From NCBI RefSeq assembly GCF_007860015.1, contig NZ_SJPS01000005.1, positions 62,001 to 126,000 on the forward strand: DNA of 64,000 nucleotides. The letters are read 5' to 3'. This document shows positions 41,958-51,367 of this stretch, one piece after another; the stretch's first letter is position 1, and each line of letters begins with the position of its first letter. Under the pieces are notes generated by a model. The model saw only the letters and a program-made list of their open reading frames with translations, did not search any database and was not told where the DNA came from. The stretch is from Bythopirellula polymerisocia (lineage in GTDB: Bacteria; Planctomycetota; Planctomycetia; Pirellulales; Lacipirellulaceae). Position numbers and translations under genes: made by a program.

Positions 41958-43120
41958 ATCATACCGCCTTGCGAAACATCAATTCCCTTGAGTGCCATTT
42001 TCAATTCTTCGCGATTGGGGGCAACCTCTAAGGCTACTTCTCGATCAATCAATTGGTCATCGACCAACTTCTTTAAGCTTTGCGTGAAATTCTGCATGCC
42101 GTCTTCCTTGCCAACGCGGATCGCACCGTTGAGACGGTGATCTTCCTCTTCGAGTACAAGCTTGCGCACCGTCGGAGAAAACGTCATGATCTCCACCGTG
42201 GGCACCCGGCCTACGCCCGGCTTAATCGACTTAAGCAACTTTTGGGCCACGATCCCCCTCATATTCATCGCAATCGCGCTTCGAAGGGCACTGTGCATGT
42301 CCTGTGGGAATAGGTCCAGAATACGGCCAATTGTCGAAGAAGCGGTACTTGCGTGTATGGTTCCAAATACCAAGTGACCGGTTTCCGCGGCGTGAATCGC
42401 CGTCATGAAGGTTTCCTTGTCACGCATTTCACCAACAAGCATTACGTCGGGATCTTCACGCACGGCATGCTTCATGCCAATTTCGAAATCGACTACGTCG
42501 AGGCCAATCTCCCTCTGGTTGATCAAGCATTTGTCTTCGGTGAACACAAATTCAATGGGGTCTTCGAGCGTGAGAATATGTTTGCGATAGCGCGCATTGA
42601 TCCAGTTAAGCATCGACGCAATAGTGGTACTCTTGCCGGAGCCGGTCACACCAGCCAGTAGAATCATGCCTTGGTCATAGGTGCAGAGTCGTTCCATAGA
42701 AGGGGGCAGATTTAGCCCCTCGAAATCGGGGATCCAACTATTTACCCGTCGGGCCACCATGCCGATGTGCCCCAGTTGCTGCATGAGATTCACACGGAAC
42801 CGCCAATTAGTGCCGTCTACATCGCACATGTGAGCAAAGTCGGCTCCACCATCGTGATCAAAAATCTTACGGCTTCGCTCGTTCATCAGTGGAAAGCAGA
42901 GCCGCACCATTTCCTCATCATCTACCGGTTCGCGATTCATTGGCCTCAATGATCCATCCACCCGCACCATGGGTGGGCGCCCCACCTTGAGATGCAAATC
43001 GCTTGCTTCGAGTTTGACGCACGCACGGAAAAGCTTGTTGACTTCCAGCTCTTGATGGCGGGCCACAAAACTATCGTAATCCGATTCGTTAATCGAAGAT
43101 TTGCTAGGAGATTTAGACAT
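41954..43120 (-). CDS. PilT/PilU-type twitching-motility ATPase
   Basis: This is a hexameric retraction-type ATPase with intact motifs: Walker A GVTGSGKST, the Asp box LEDPIEF, Walker B VMLVGEMRD and the His box FGTIHASTA. The N-terminal PAS-like domain is present. The C-terminal segment has extra charged residues and lacks the usual AIRNLIRE-type retraction signature, so PilU or a divergent PilT is possible. The start at 43120 has a strong GGAGG 5 bases upstream; an upstream ATG at 43144 would overlap the hisF stop. It is coupled by a 4-base overlap to the degenerate PilB-like gene. Confidence 0.9.
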   Translation of the reverse strand: MSKSPSKSSINESDYDSFVARHQELEVNKLFRACVKLEASDLHLKVGRPPMVRVDGSLRPMNREPVDDEEMVRLCFPLMNERSRKIFDHDGGADFAHMCDVDGTNWRFRVNLMQQLGHIGMVARRVNSWIPDFEGLNLPPSMERLCTYDQGMILLAGVTGSGKSTTIASMLNWINARYRKHILTLEDPIEFVFTEDKCLINQREIGLDVVDFEIGMKHAVREDPDVMLVGEMRDKETFMTAIHAAETGHLVFGTIHASTASSTIGRILDLFPQDMHSALRSAIAMNMRGIVAQKLLKSIKPGVGRVPTVEIMTFSPTVRKLVLEEEDHRLNGAIRVGKEDGMQNFTQSLKKLVDDQLIDREVALEVAPNREELKMALKGIDVSQGGMI

Positions 43121-43140
43121 GGTTGCCTCCGCCGATACCA

Positions 43141-43914
43141 TCAAGCCGCCAGGCGCACGATCACACCATGCTCTGCCATCACGCGCTTGGTTTCTTGAAT
43201 CGTAAACTCACCAAAGTGAAATATGCTTGCCGCTAATGCTGCGTCTGCTTTGCCGATCGTCACCGCATCGGCCAGATGCTGAGGGCACCCTGCCCCACCG
43301 CTAGCGACTACGGGGACCGACACCGCGCTACTGACCGCTGAAGTTATTTCTAAGTCATAGCCATCCTTAGTACCGTCGGCGTCCATACTCGTGAGCACGA
43401 TCTCGCCGGCGCCGAGACTTTCCACTTGCTGCGCCCAGTCCACCGCTTCCAAGCCGGTGCCAATGCGTCCTCCATTGATAAAGACTTCCCAGACTTCGCG
43501 CCCCTCGCAAATCACTCGTTTCGGATCGATGTTCACTACGATACACTGCTTGCCGAAACGCAAGGCGGCCGCCCGCACAAACTCTGGGTCTCTCACGGCT
43601 GCCGAATTGATCGAAACCTTGTCGCACCCTGCCAACAGAAGTTGCCGGATATCGTCGAGATTTCGAATTCCTCCTCCCACCGTCAGAGGCATGAACACCT
43701 GCTCGGCGGTGCGTCGCACTACGTCAAGCATGATGTCACGGCCTTCATGGCTGGCACAGATATCAAGAAATACCAACTCGTCGGCCCCCTCCTTTTCGTA
43801 GCGGGCCGCGACTTCGACTGGATCCCCCGCATCGCGGAGCTTTACGAAATTGGTCCCCTTCACCACTCGGCCACGGTCCACATCCAGACATGGGATCACA
43901 CGTTTGGCAAGCAT
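43141..43914 (-). CDS. hisF: Imidazole glycerol phosphate synthase cyclase subunit
   Basis: This is a beta/alpha-barrel subunit that uses PRFAR and ammonia from HisH in histidine biosynthesis. [20 protein letters not shown] starts the protein. The catalytic aspartates are in CLDVDRG and in [25 protein letters not shown] and VVASGGAGC are the phosphate-binding loops. From the ATG at 43914 it is 257 aa, the normal length; the frame extends upstream to 44013 without support. It lies 20 bases upstream of the PilT-like gene, a chance neighbourhood as far as function goes. Confidence 0.96.
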   Translation of the reverse strand: MLAKRVIPCLDVDRGRVVKGTNFVKLRDAGDPVEVAARYEKEGADELVFLDICASHEGRDIMLDVVRRTAEQVFMPLTVGGGIRNLDDIRQLLLAGCDKVSINSAAVRDPEFVRAAALRFGKQCIVVNIDPKRVICEGREVWEVFINGGRIGTGLEAVDWAQQVESLGAGEIVLTSMDADGTKDGYDLEITSAVSSAVSVPVVASGGAGCPQHLADAVTIGKADAALAASIFHFGEFTIQETKRVMAEHGVIVRLAA

Positions 43915-44108
43915 GGCAGAACGAGTTCCGAAGAAAAATGAGGAAGGCGTAGGGAGGAAACCGCCGAAGTCTCCTAAACCCTTTAGTTTAAGTACGAAAA
44001 GGGGGGCGGTCAACTAAGGGAGAAACATTGGTAACACCCGCACCTTTTCCATAACTCGATCAAGAGGGATTGATAAGTTGCGCTAGCCCGATATCAATGG
44101 AGTCAGAG

Positions 44109-44891
44109 TTACAAGCGAGGCACGGTCAGGCCGCCATCAACCACCAGGACATTGCCTGTTGCATAAGAGAGTTCACCTCGGGCGAGTAATCCTACTGCCT
44201 TACCTACATCCTCCGGGGTCCCCCAGCGTGGTTCAAGAGTCAGCCCCTCGGCAATTCGCTTGTTGTAAACTTCAGCTACACCACTGGTCATGTCTGTACG
44301 GATTACTCCCGGACGCACTTCAAATACATCGATTCCGTATTCGGCGAGCCGGATCGCCCACAATTGCGTAGCCATCGAAATGCCTGCCTTCGAGATACAA
44401 TAGTCTCCTCTGTTGACCGAGGCCAGGGCTGCAGAGACCGATGTGATATTCACGATCATCCCGGCAAAGGTACTTTCCCTCTGACGTTGCTCTACCATCC
44501 AGCGTGCGACTTCTTGAGTGAGAAAGTATGGCCCACGGAGATTGATCGCTATCAGTCGGTCGAAGCTTTCCTCAGTGGCGTCGAGCAGATCTGTCCGTAC
44601 TTCGGGAGCCACGCCAGCATTGTTCACCAACAAATCGAGTCGACCAAAGCGTTCGCGAATCTCATTCAGCATTTGGGATCGGGCAGCGGCATCAGCCACA
44701 TCCGCTTGACAGTACAACACTGTCGCGCCAAGAGACTCTATTTTTTCAAGTGAGTCTGCGACTTCAGGTTCTTCGCGCCGACCGTTCACAGCCAAATCAA
44801 ACCCGCTCTCTGCCAATTGAAGGGAGATTCCCAGACCGATCCCGCGGGTTCCACCCGTCACGAGTGCTACTTTTTTGGCTTTCGCTGCCAT
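44109..44891 (-). CDS. Short-chain dehydrogenase/reductase, NAD(P)-dependent
   Basis: This is a classical SDR of 260 aa. The cofactor motif is TGGTRGIG at 12-19, NNAG is at 90-93, and the active-site Ser-Tyr-Lys is in ITSVSA...YCISK (Tyr164, Lys168). The C-terminal VLVVDGG is typical. Sequence alone suggests the 3-ketoacyl-ACP reductase or KduD-like subgroup. It follows the GH88-type hydrolase gene after 12 bases, so it probably handles a product of unsaturated uronic acid breakdown, such as a ketouronate. The exact substrate is inferred. Confidence 0.85.
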   Translation of the reverse strand: MAAKAKKVALVTGGTRGIGLGISLQLAESGFDLAVNGRREEPEVADSLEKIESLGATVLYCQADVADAAARSQMLNEIRERFGRLDLLVNNAGVAPEVRTDLLDATEESFDRLIAINLRGPYFLTQEVARWMVEQRQRESTFAGMIVNITSVSAALASVNRGDYCISKAGISMATQLWAIRLAEYGIDVFEVRPGVIRTDMTSGVAEVYNKRIAEGLTLEPRWGTPEDVGKAVGLLARGELSYATGNVLVVDGGLTVPRL

Positions 44892-44903
44892 GTTTTCATC
44901 TCA

Positions 44904-46286
44904 CTACTGGATAGGACCAAAAAAAGTGTAATACGGATGACCCTTTGCTTCGCGCCCCAGCATTAGTGCCAATTCTCGCATGTGATAGTCGCCCCACATA
45001 CTCGACTCGCCACAGGGCACTTTCCGCTGGGGAGGAATATAATCCCAGCCATTGGGACGGTGATAGACCGAATGCATCAATAAGCCCTCATGCTCAGAGT
45101 TCGTCGAGAGATAAAGGTCATCCAGCAATGTTTCGGCTACTGTCAATGCCGCTTGCCGATAGCGGGTGCCGGTTGTTTCACCTCGCTGGGAGAGATAATT
45201 GCCTAGTCGCAATAAGCCCTGGGCCGCAATCGCAGCAGCTGAACTATCGACCGGCTCGAAATCGTTAAATGGCTCGGCAGGCCTACTAAGATAATCGCCC
45301 ATGTTAGCCAGTCCCGGTGCTCCTGTATCCCAATAAGGCACTCCACACACTGGGGTCTGTTCGATGTAGAAATCACATGTCGCACGGGCAGCTTTAAGAA
45401 AGATTGCCTCTATCGTCGCACGACCACCAACCTCTTCCAATTCTTCATCCCTGCGCGTGGCAAGCCACTCTAGTTGCTCGGGAAATCCAACCATCGCCCA
45501 TGAAAGTCCTCGGGTCCAAGTACTAAATGCGGAGTAGCCCTGCTGCGTAGAAGGGCAACGATACTCGCCGTTGTTCGTGTTGAACACCGACTCATGGGCA
45601 GTGCGCCCGCAAATGTCATACGCATCGCGTTGCGCTCCGTACCAAATGTTGTAATTGGCCGTAGTAGTGGCATGGTGCACAATCCGCTCAAGCAATGAAA
45701 TCTTTTCGTCTCGTTCTCCCATGAGTGCGTGTCCCAATTGGTGCGACACTGCCAAGGCCCGACAAGAACGAATCGTGTCGACAAATAGCGATTGTGGACC
45801 ATTGAACGAGTAGATGTATCCACCTCCATCCCGAGTGGCCGACCACCGAGCTGCTTGAACAGCACCTGTGACTTTCAGAGCGAGTTCATAGAAGTGGCGT
45901 TCCCAGGATTCTTCTGCAAACCGCCCTTCGTTCATCAGCCGCCAAAGATTTCCGTAGGTGCTCACATTGTTGAACCCATGGTCGTGGACTCCCACATGTG
46001 TCAGATGAGGGGCCATCACCTCGGTCGTCCGCTGGCGTCCAAGTTCCAAAAATCGCTCGTCCCCGGTTGCGTCGAACTGCAATAGCGCCGAGCCATATTG
46101 AAAACCTTGCGTCCATTCGGTCCATCCCTTGGCGGTATATTTGCCAGCAATCGTAAATACAGGCGACGCGGAACCTGGCGGACAACTCGCCTCAACCGCA
46201 TTGATTGAGCCGCCCGAGGCCTCCCAGAAAACTTCGAGTCGAGGCAATAGATCGGTCGCTTGGATTTCTTCGTTAATATCAATCAT
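44904..46286 (-). CDS. Unsaturated glucuronyl hydrolase-like, glycoside hydrolase family 88
   Basis: This is a 460-aa alpha/alpha-barrel protein. Asp102 in VGVHDHGFNNVSTYGN and Asp170 in YSFNGPQSLFVDTI occupy the positions of the two essential aspartates of GH88. GYSAFSTWTRGLSWAMVGF and DSSAAAIAAQGLLRLGNY are further family segments. Members hydrate the double bond left by polysaccharide lyases and release a 4-deoxy-keto-uronate. There is no signal peptide, so it is cytoplasmic. It is paired with the SDR gene 12 bases downstream. It lies 12 kb from the PL6 lyase locus, which could supply unsaturated oligosaccharides. Confidence 0.85.
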   Translation of the reverse strand: MIDINEEIQATDLLPRLEVFWEASGGSINAVEASCPPGSASPVFTIAGKYTAKGWTEWTQGFQYGSALLQFDATGDERFLELGRQRTTEVMAPHLTHVGVHDHGFNNVSTYGNLWRLMNEGRFAEESWERHFYELALKVTGAVQAARWSATRDGGGYIYSFNGPQSLFVDTIRSCRALAVSHQLGHALMGERDEKISLLERIVHHATTTANYNIWYGAQRDAYDICGRTAHESVFNTNNGEYRCPSTQQGYSAFSTWTRGLSWAMVGFPEQLEWLATRRDEELEEVGGRATIEAIFLKAARATCDFYIEQTPVCGVPYWDTGAPGLANMGDYLSRPAEPFNDFEPVDSSAAAIAAQGLLRLGNYLSQRGETTGTRYRQAALTVAETLLDDLYLSTNSEHEGLLMHSVYHRPNGWDYIPPQRKVPCGESSMWGDYHMRELALMLGREAKGHPYYTFFGPIQ

Positions 46287-46540
46287 GTTCGACTAAGTCT
46301 TTCTAGTTGTCATGCATTAAGAGTCCGCTGCCCCGTATGACGCTTCACTCAAGCACTGGCGGTGAGCCGAAGCTACATTCGCATGTCGAGGTACCGAAAT
46401 CAGATTATCCCAGACATTTCCCCTTGCGAAACCCTTCAAGAATCGAAAAATAAGACACGTGGTTGAATTCCAAGCCTGCTTGTGTTCTTAGTTTGTCATT
46501 TTGTCTCGTAGCTTTTCCCTCAAAATCTGAGAGTTCCTCG

Positions 46541-47650
46541 ATGATTAGAGCAATCCTTTTGTTCGCCGTTTTAATGAACCTCCTGACACAGCTTGCCTCG
46601 GCAGAGGTATCCGTGGCGGACTTTGACTCGATTGAAGTATTTACTCTCACGAATTCCAATGGAATGGTGGTCAAGGCTACCAACTATGGTGCGATTATCA
46701 CCAACATCGAGGTTCCTGACCGTAAGGGGAACGTTGCCGATATTACCCTTGGCTATAACGATGTCTCGGGCTACATGAATGCCGTCGACAAACCCTATTT
46801 TGGCTCAGTGGTCGGTCGTTATGGCAATCGCATCGCCAAAGGCAAATTCACACTCGATGGCACGGAGTACACGCTCGCAATCAATAATTACCCCAACTCT
46901 CTGCACGGCGGTATTATCGGATTTGACAAAGTTGTCTGGGATGCAGAGATCGTCGGCGACAAAGCAGTAAAGTTCTCTTATCTAGCCAAGGACATGGAGG
47001 AAGGCTATCCCGGCAACCTCAACGTGAGTGTCACTTATACTCTCACTGACGAGAACGAAATCGTGATCGATTACCATGCGACAACCGACAAATCCACGCC
47101 AGTGAACTTGACGCAGCACGCCTATTTTAATCTCAAGGGTGAAGGTGAAGGCACGATTCTCGATCACGAACTTAGGATCAACGCCGATCTTTATACTCCG
47201 GTGGACAATATCCTCATACCCACGGGCGACCTTGCGCCTGTCGACGGTACTCCGTTCGACTTCCGCGAAGCCAAGAAAATTGGCCAGGACATTGATCAAA
47301 CAGATGACCAACTTAGTTACGGCGGAGGCTATGACCACAACTGGGTTCTGAATCGCGAGAAGCGTGATGGCGAACTCGAACTCGCAGCTAGGCTATACGA
47401 GCCAACTTCAGGACGCGTGCTTGAGGTGCTTACCACTGAGCCTGGTATACAGTTTTACTGCGGTAATTTCTTGAAAGGAAATCTAAAAGGCAAGAGCGAT
47501 AAGCCCTACGTCTATCGTGGCGGTCTGGTCCTTGAAACGCAGCACTTTCCAGATAGCCCCAACCAGCCGAATTTCCCTACCACTATTCTAAAACCGGGCG
47601 AGACGCTTGACTCGCAAACCGTATTCAAGTTTTCGGTAGATAATGAGTAA
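46541..47650 (+). CDS. Secreted aldose 1-epimerase
   Basis: A signal peptide (MIRAILLFAVLMNLLTQLASA) precedes a galactose-mutarotase domain. Sugar-binding and catalytic segments are VVGRYGNRIAKGKF, NSLHGG, NLTQHAYFNL (catalytic His) and GLVLETQHFPDSPNQP (catalytic Glu). It interconverts alpha and beta anomers of hexoses. Export to the periplasm is unusual for the E. coli enzyme but frequent in polysaccharide-degrading bacteria. The ATG at 46541 is chosen because it starts the signal peptide, with GAGAG upstream; the frame opens at 46463. It is alone on the plus strand, convergent with the alpha-E gene. Confidence 0.9.
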   Translation: MIRAILLFAVLMNLLTQLASAEVSVADFDSIEVFTLTNSNGMVVKATNYGAIITNIEVPDRKGNVADITLGYNDVSGYMNAVDKPYFGSVVGRYGNRIAKGKFTLDGTEYTLAINNYPNSLHGGIIGFDKVVWDAEIVGDKAVKFSYLAKDMEEGYPGNLNVSVTYTLTDENEIVIDYHATTDKSTPVNLTQHAYFNLKGEGEGTILDHELRINADLYTPVDNILIPTGDLAPVDGTPFDFREAKKIGQDIDQTDDQLSYGGGYDHNWVLNREKRDGELELAARLYEPTSGRVLEVLTTEPGIQFYCGNFLKGNLKGKSDKPYVYRGGLVLETQHFPDSPNQPNFPTTILKPGETLDSQTVFKFSVDNE

Positions 47651-47726
47651 CTGCCACCCACGGCTCAGTGACTATTCCAATACCAATTGCACCTTCAAAC
47701 CGCGAATTGGAGCAAGTTTCCCCGAC

Positions 47727-48707
47727 TCAAGCCTCTGTGGTAATTGACGGTTTAGCCTGACCGTCTGGATTCATCGCAATGAAGCTCTGATGGATCCCTC
47801 CGCCGATGTCGTTGAGTTTGGTCTGTAATGAGTCTAGAAACTCATGCAAGCCGATGGCAATAATTTCGTCGACCGTAGAATAAGCCAGTTCACTACGAAG
47901 TTGACCGAGTTGCTTCTCGGCAATGTTCCAGAAGGTGCCTTGCGGCGACCCGGAGATTGAATGGAGTGATCGAAAAGCAGTATCGACACAATGCATAATC
48001 GCACGTGGAAACTGGCGGTCGAGCACCAGGAACCCAACCACTCGCTTCGGCGTGATGCCGTGATGACGTCTGCGAAACATCTCAAATCCGCTGACACTTC
48101 GCAGCACGGCCGACCACTGCAAATCATCAATCGGAGTTCCCACGTCTGCGACGCTTGGCAGCAATGTGAAATACTTTACATCGAGTATCCGCGATGTCTT
48201 GTCGGCCCGTTCCAGAACTCGGCCGAGACGTGAAAAATGCCATGCTTCCCCTTGTGAAAACGTCGTTACCGTAATTCCCACGAAGAGATGGCTAGAATTC
48301 TTGACGTGAAGGTAGAAATCGTTTGGCGACTCGGGCAAACCGGCTCTCGCAGCATCGCAAACCGTGAGATAAAACTGGTTAAGTTGCTCCCACATTTCAG
48401 ATGAGATCGATTCCCGTACGCTTCGCGCGTTTTCACGGGCCGCCTGCACACAAGAGAGGATCGATCCAGAGTACTCAGGGTCGAAAGTAAGAAACTGCGT
48501 TACATTTTCACGCGTCGGCTTCCCGTAATGCTTTTCAAAGTATTCCTGATCACCAGACGCATAAACCAACGCCCCCCATTGCTGCTCAGAGCCTCGAGGC
48601 AGGTCGAGCGACATGTTGTGAGTCACGTCAACAAAGCGAGCCAGATTTTCTGCCCGTTCGACATAACGGCTCATCCAATAAATTGAATCGGCAACACGGC
48701 TAAGCAT
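47727..48707 (-). CDS. Alpha-E domain protein (DUF403)
   Basis: This is an all-helical 326-aa protein beginning MLSRVADSIYWMSRYVERAENLARFVD, the standard opening of alpha-E proteins, whose conserved RxERAE glutamates are predicted to form a charged site. Homologues nearly always occur with circularly permuted ATP-grasp and transglutaminase-like genes, as here. The biochemical function is not established; peptide synthesis or modification has been proposed from genomic context. It is the last gene of a five-gene minus-strand cluster. Confidence 0.88.
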   Translation of the reverse strand: MLSRVADSIYWMSRYVERAENLARFVDVTHNMSLDLPRGSEQQWGALVYASGDQEYFEKHYGKPTRENVTQFLTFDPEYSGSILSCVQAARENARSVRESISSEMWEQLNQFYLTVCDAARAGLPESPNDFYLHVKNSSHLFVGITVTTFSQGEAWHFSRLGRVLERADKTSRILDVKYFTLLPSVADVGTPIDDLQWSAVLRSVSGFEMFRRRHHGITPKRVVGFLVLDRQFPRAIMHCVDTAFRSLHSISGSPQGTFWNIAEKQLGQLRSELAYSTVDEIIAIGLHEFLDSLQTKLNDIGGGIHQSFIAMNPDGQAKPSITTEA

Positions 48708-48779
48708 GTGAATAGTAGTTCGTGGTTAGCGGTTAGTGATGACTCGAAGCTCGCAACTCCAAATCAATAGCACTGGATT

Positions 48780-50276
48780 CTACGATTGTTGTTGGGACTG
48801 ACTTTGCTGTGGGGAAGATCCAATGACCCATGTATCTTTGCTGCCGCCTCCTTGCGAGGAATTCACCACAAGTGACCCCTTCTTGAGAGCCACTCGCGTC
48901 AACCCTCCTGGCAATACAAAAATGTCTTCACCGTAAAGAATGTACGGCCGTAAGTCGACATGCCGACCTTCAAATTTGTCCTCCACAATGGTGGGGATTC
49001 TCGACAGAGAGAGCGTTGGCTGAGCAATGTAGTTGCGAGGATTTTCCTGGATCAAATCAGCAAACTTGCGGCGCTCATCTTCGGAGGCGTGCGGGCCGAT
49101 CAGCATTCCATATCCCCCCGCTTCATTGGCTGCTTTTACGACGAGTTTATCAAGATTAGCCAGCACGTATTCACGTTCCTTGTCGTCGTAACAAACATAG
49201 GTCGGCACGTTAGGAATGATGGCGTCCTCGTTCAAGTAATACTTGATCAACTTCTCGACATAGGCGTAAATCACTTTGTCGTCGGCGATACCCGTCCCGG
49301 GTGCATTCGCCAGAGCGATGCGGCCATTTCGATACGCCTCCATCAATCCCGGGACGCCGAGCATCGAGTCCTCTCGAAATGCCTTAGGGTCGATAAAGTC
49401 GTCATCTATTCGGCGATAGAGGACGTCGACACGTTGAAAGCCTTTGGTTGTCCGCATGCAGACATAGCCATCGTGAATCACCAGATCACGCCCTTCAACC
49501 AACTCGACTCCCATCTGCTGAGCCAAAAAAGAGTGCTCGTAGTAGGCCGAATTGAAAACCCCGGGAGTTAAAACCGCAACGGTGGGAGATTCGATCCCCT
49601 CCGGAGCTAAGTATTCTAGCAATTGGAAAAGTCGCCCAGGATAATCGAGTACTGGTCGCACATTGGACGCGTCAAACAGCCAGGGAAAACTGCGTTTCAT
49701 TATGAAACGATTCTGCAAGACATACGACACGCCCGAAGGACAGCGTAGGTTGTCCTCCAATACATAGATGGTGCCATCCTTATCGCGCACCAGGTCGGTG
49801 CCCGTGATATGACACCAGATTCCTGCAGGCGGATTTATGCCAATACACTGTTCGCGAAAGCTCTTCGCGCTCTTCAGCATTACCTCTGGCACTACTTTGT
49901 CTTTGATGATTTTTTGATCGTGGTAGATGTCATCAATGAACAGATTGAGTGCGCGAATTCGTTGCTTGAGGCCGCGCTCTAAGCGGTTCCATTCCTCGGA
50001 GGCAATGATACGCGGCACTAAATCAAACGGAAATATTTTTTCAACGCCCTGGTTGTCTCCATAGACATTAAATGTGATCCCCATTTGAAAGAGGGACCGC
50101 TCCGCCATCTGCTGCCGTTGCAGAATCTCCTCGTCGGGAAGCTCTTCGAACTTTCGCAGCAAGAGTTCCGCACCAAGACGAGGCTTGTCGTGTTCGTCGA
50201 TCAGCTCATCGAAAAAACCCTTGGTATCGTAGCCGCGAAAATTAAGCTGTGTGGCGTTCGTCTGTGATTGATTCAT
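48780..50276 (-). CDS. Circularly permuted ATP-grasp type 2 protein
   Basis: This 498-aa protein has the permuted ATP-grasp fold (DUF404/407). Segments GITFNVYGDNQGVEKIFPFDLVPRII, GTDLVRDKDGTIYVLEDNLRCPSGVSYVLQNR, VLTPGVFNSAYYEHSFLAQQMGVELVEGRDL and VVKAANEAGGYGMLIG are the family blocks carrying ATP and metal contacts. It is predicted to form an amide bond using ATP. The start at 50276 (MNQSQTN) is preferred; a longer frame to 50372 has no support. The C-terminus is glutamine- and serine-rich. The gene sits between the alpha-E and the small transglutaminase genes. Confidence 0.9.
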   Translation of the reverse strand: MNQSQTNATQLNFRGYDTKGFFDELIDEHDKPRLGAELLLRKFEELPDEEILQRQQMAERSLFQMGITFNVYGDNQGVEKIFPFDLVPRIIASEEWNRLERGLKQRIRALNLFIDDIYHDQKIIKDKVVPEVMLKSAKSFREQCIGINPPAGIWCHITGTDLVRDKDGTIYVLEDNLRCPSGVSYVLQNRFIMKRSFPWLFDASNVRPVLDYPGRLFQLLEYLAPEGIESPTVAVLTPGVFNSAYYEHSFLAQQMGVELVEGRDLVIHDGYVCMRTTKGFQRVDVLYRRIDDDFIDPKAFREDSMLGVPGLMEAYRNGRIALANAPGTGIADDKVIYAYVEKLIKYYLNEDAIIPNVPTYVCYDDKEREYVLANLDKLVVKAANEAGGYGMLIGPHASEDERRKFADLIQENPRNYIAQPTLSLSRIPTIVEDKFEGRHVDLRPYILYGEDIFVLPGGLTRVALKKGSLVVNSSQGGGSKDTWVIGSSPQQSQSQQQS

Positions 50277-50419
50277 CCGCAAAGGCCTTGATAGTACAGC
50301 GTCTCCAATTTCCGTCAGGAGACATAACGACCGCCTGTGAAACATGTTCGCATCTTGAGTGCCATTTGGCAAGTCCGCAATGTCACATGAACGTTCAGAT
50401 TGCTTGAGCGCATCGTAAA

Positions 50420-51313
50420 CTACTCGATAGCCATCACGTCCACCGAGACATCAAGTTGGTGGTTTCCTCCGCCAATGAACATGCCTGCAACGGGACAAAC
50501 ATCGCTAAAGTCTCGTCCCCAGGCAACAGTGATATGTTCAGTCTGAGGAAACGAATCGTTGGTGGGATCTACGTCGATCCAACCCGCAGAGCCACAGTAG
50601 ACTGATACCCAAGCATGGGAAGCATCTCCTCCGACCAATCGTGGTGATTCCCCGGCGGGCTGCGTTCGCACATAACCGCTGACGTAGCGCGCCGCGAGCC
50701 CTAGAGCTCGCAGACATCCAAGCATCAAATGCGCTTGATCCTGACAGACGCCCCGCCGGTGTTCAAATACTTCAATGATAGGCGTGCTGATGGTCGTGGC
50801 CTTCGGATCATATTTCACATCTGCGTGAAGTCGCTCATTTAATGAGCGAATCGCTTCAAGAATCGGGAGACCAGGCTTAAAGCTCTCACGGGCATAGTCT
50901 GATAACTCTGGGTGGAAGGGAACGTGTGGTGAGGGAAATGCAAATTGATACGTAGCTAACCCCTCCGCAGAGCGTTCGGTTGCCAGAGAATTGCGAATTG
51001 ATTCCCAAGCGAGAGTACTTCCTTCTGAGGGCAGCTGACGTGGTTGTATCGTCACTGAACTGCTAGCCGTGATCTGCAACAGCCTATGACTTGTAGCGAT
51101 GGAGAAGGAGGAAACGGCATTGCCAAAGTAGTCTATCCGCTTTGAATGCGTGGTGGGGGTCGGATTCACGGTCAATCGATGTCGCGAGCAGGATTGAACG
51201 TTCGTGGTTCGCGGCGTGAGATAAACCACATTATGACACACCGGTACCGGCGCGTCGTAATCGTACTTCGTCGTGTGGGTTACCTTGTACTTCATGTTGT
51301 TTGCAAGCCGCAT
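50420..51313 (-). CDS. Transglutaminase-like protein (small)
   Basis: This 297-aa protein has an N-terminal bacterial transglutaminase-associated beta domain (KYKVTHTTKYDYDAPVPVCHN) and a transglutaminase core. The catalytic triad reads Cys190 in RRGVCQDQAH, His233 in DASHAWVSV and Asp in WIDVDPTND (247-249). No signal peptide is seen, so it is cytoplasmic. A second ATG six codons in (51295) is also a plausible start. Such proteins may act as peptidases that reverse the ATP-grasp ligation; this is a family-level proposal. Confidence 0.88.
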   Translation of the reverse strand: MRLANNMKYKVTHTTKYDYDAPVPVCHNVVYLTPRTTNVQSCSRHRLTVNPTPTTHSKRIDYFGNAVSSFSIATSHRLLQITASSSVTIQPRQLPSEGSTLAWESIRNSLATERSAEGLATYQFAFPSPHVPFHPELSDYARESFKPGLPILEAIRSLNERLHADVKYDPKATTISTPIIEVFEHRRGVCQDQAHLMLGCLRALGLAARYVSGYVRTQPAGESPRLVGGDASHAWVSVYCGSAGWIDVDPTNDSFPQTEHITVAWGRDFSDVCPVAGMFIGGGNHQLDVSVDVMAIE

Positions 51314-51367
51314 CGTGCCAGCCGGGTGGATCGCATTAATTAGAAAGTATGAATTTTCATTTTGCTC

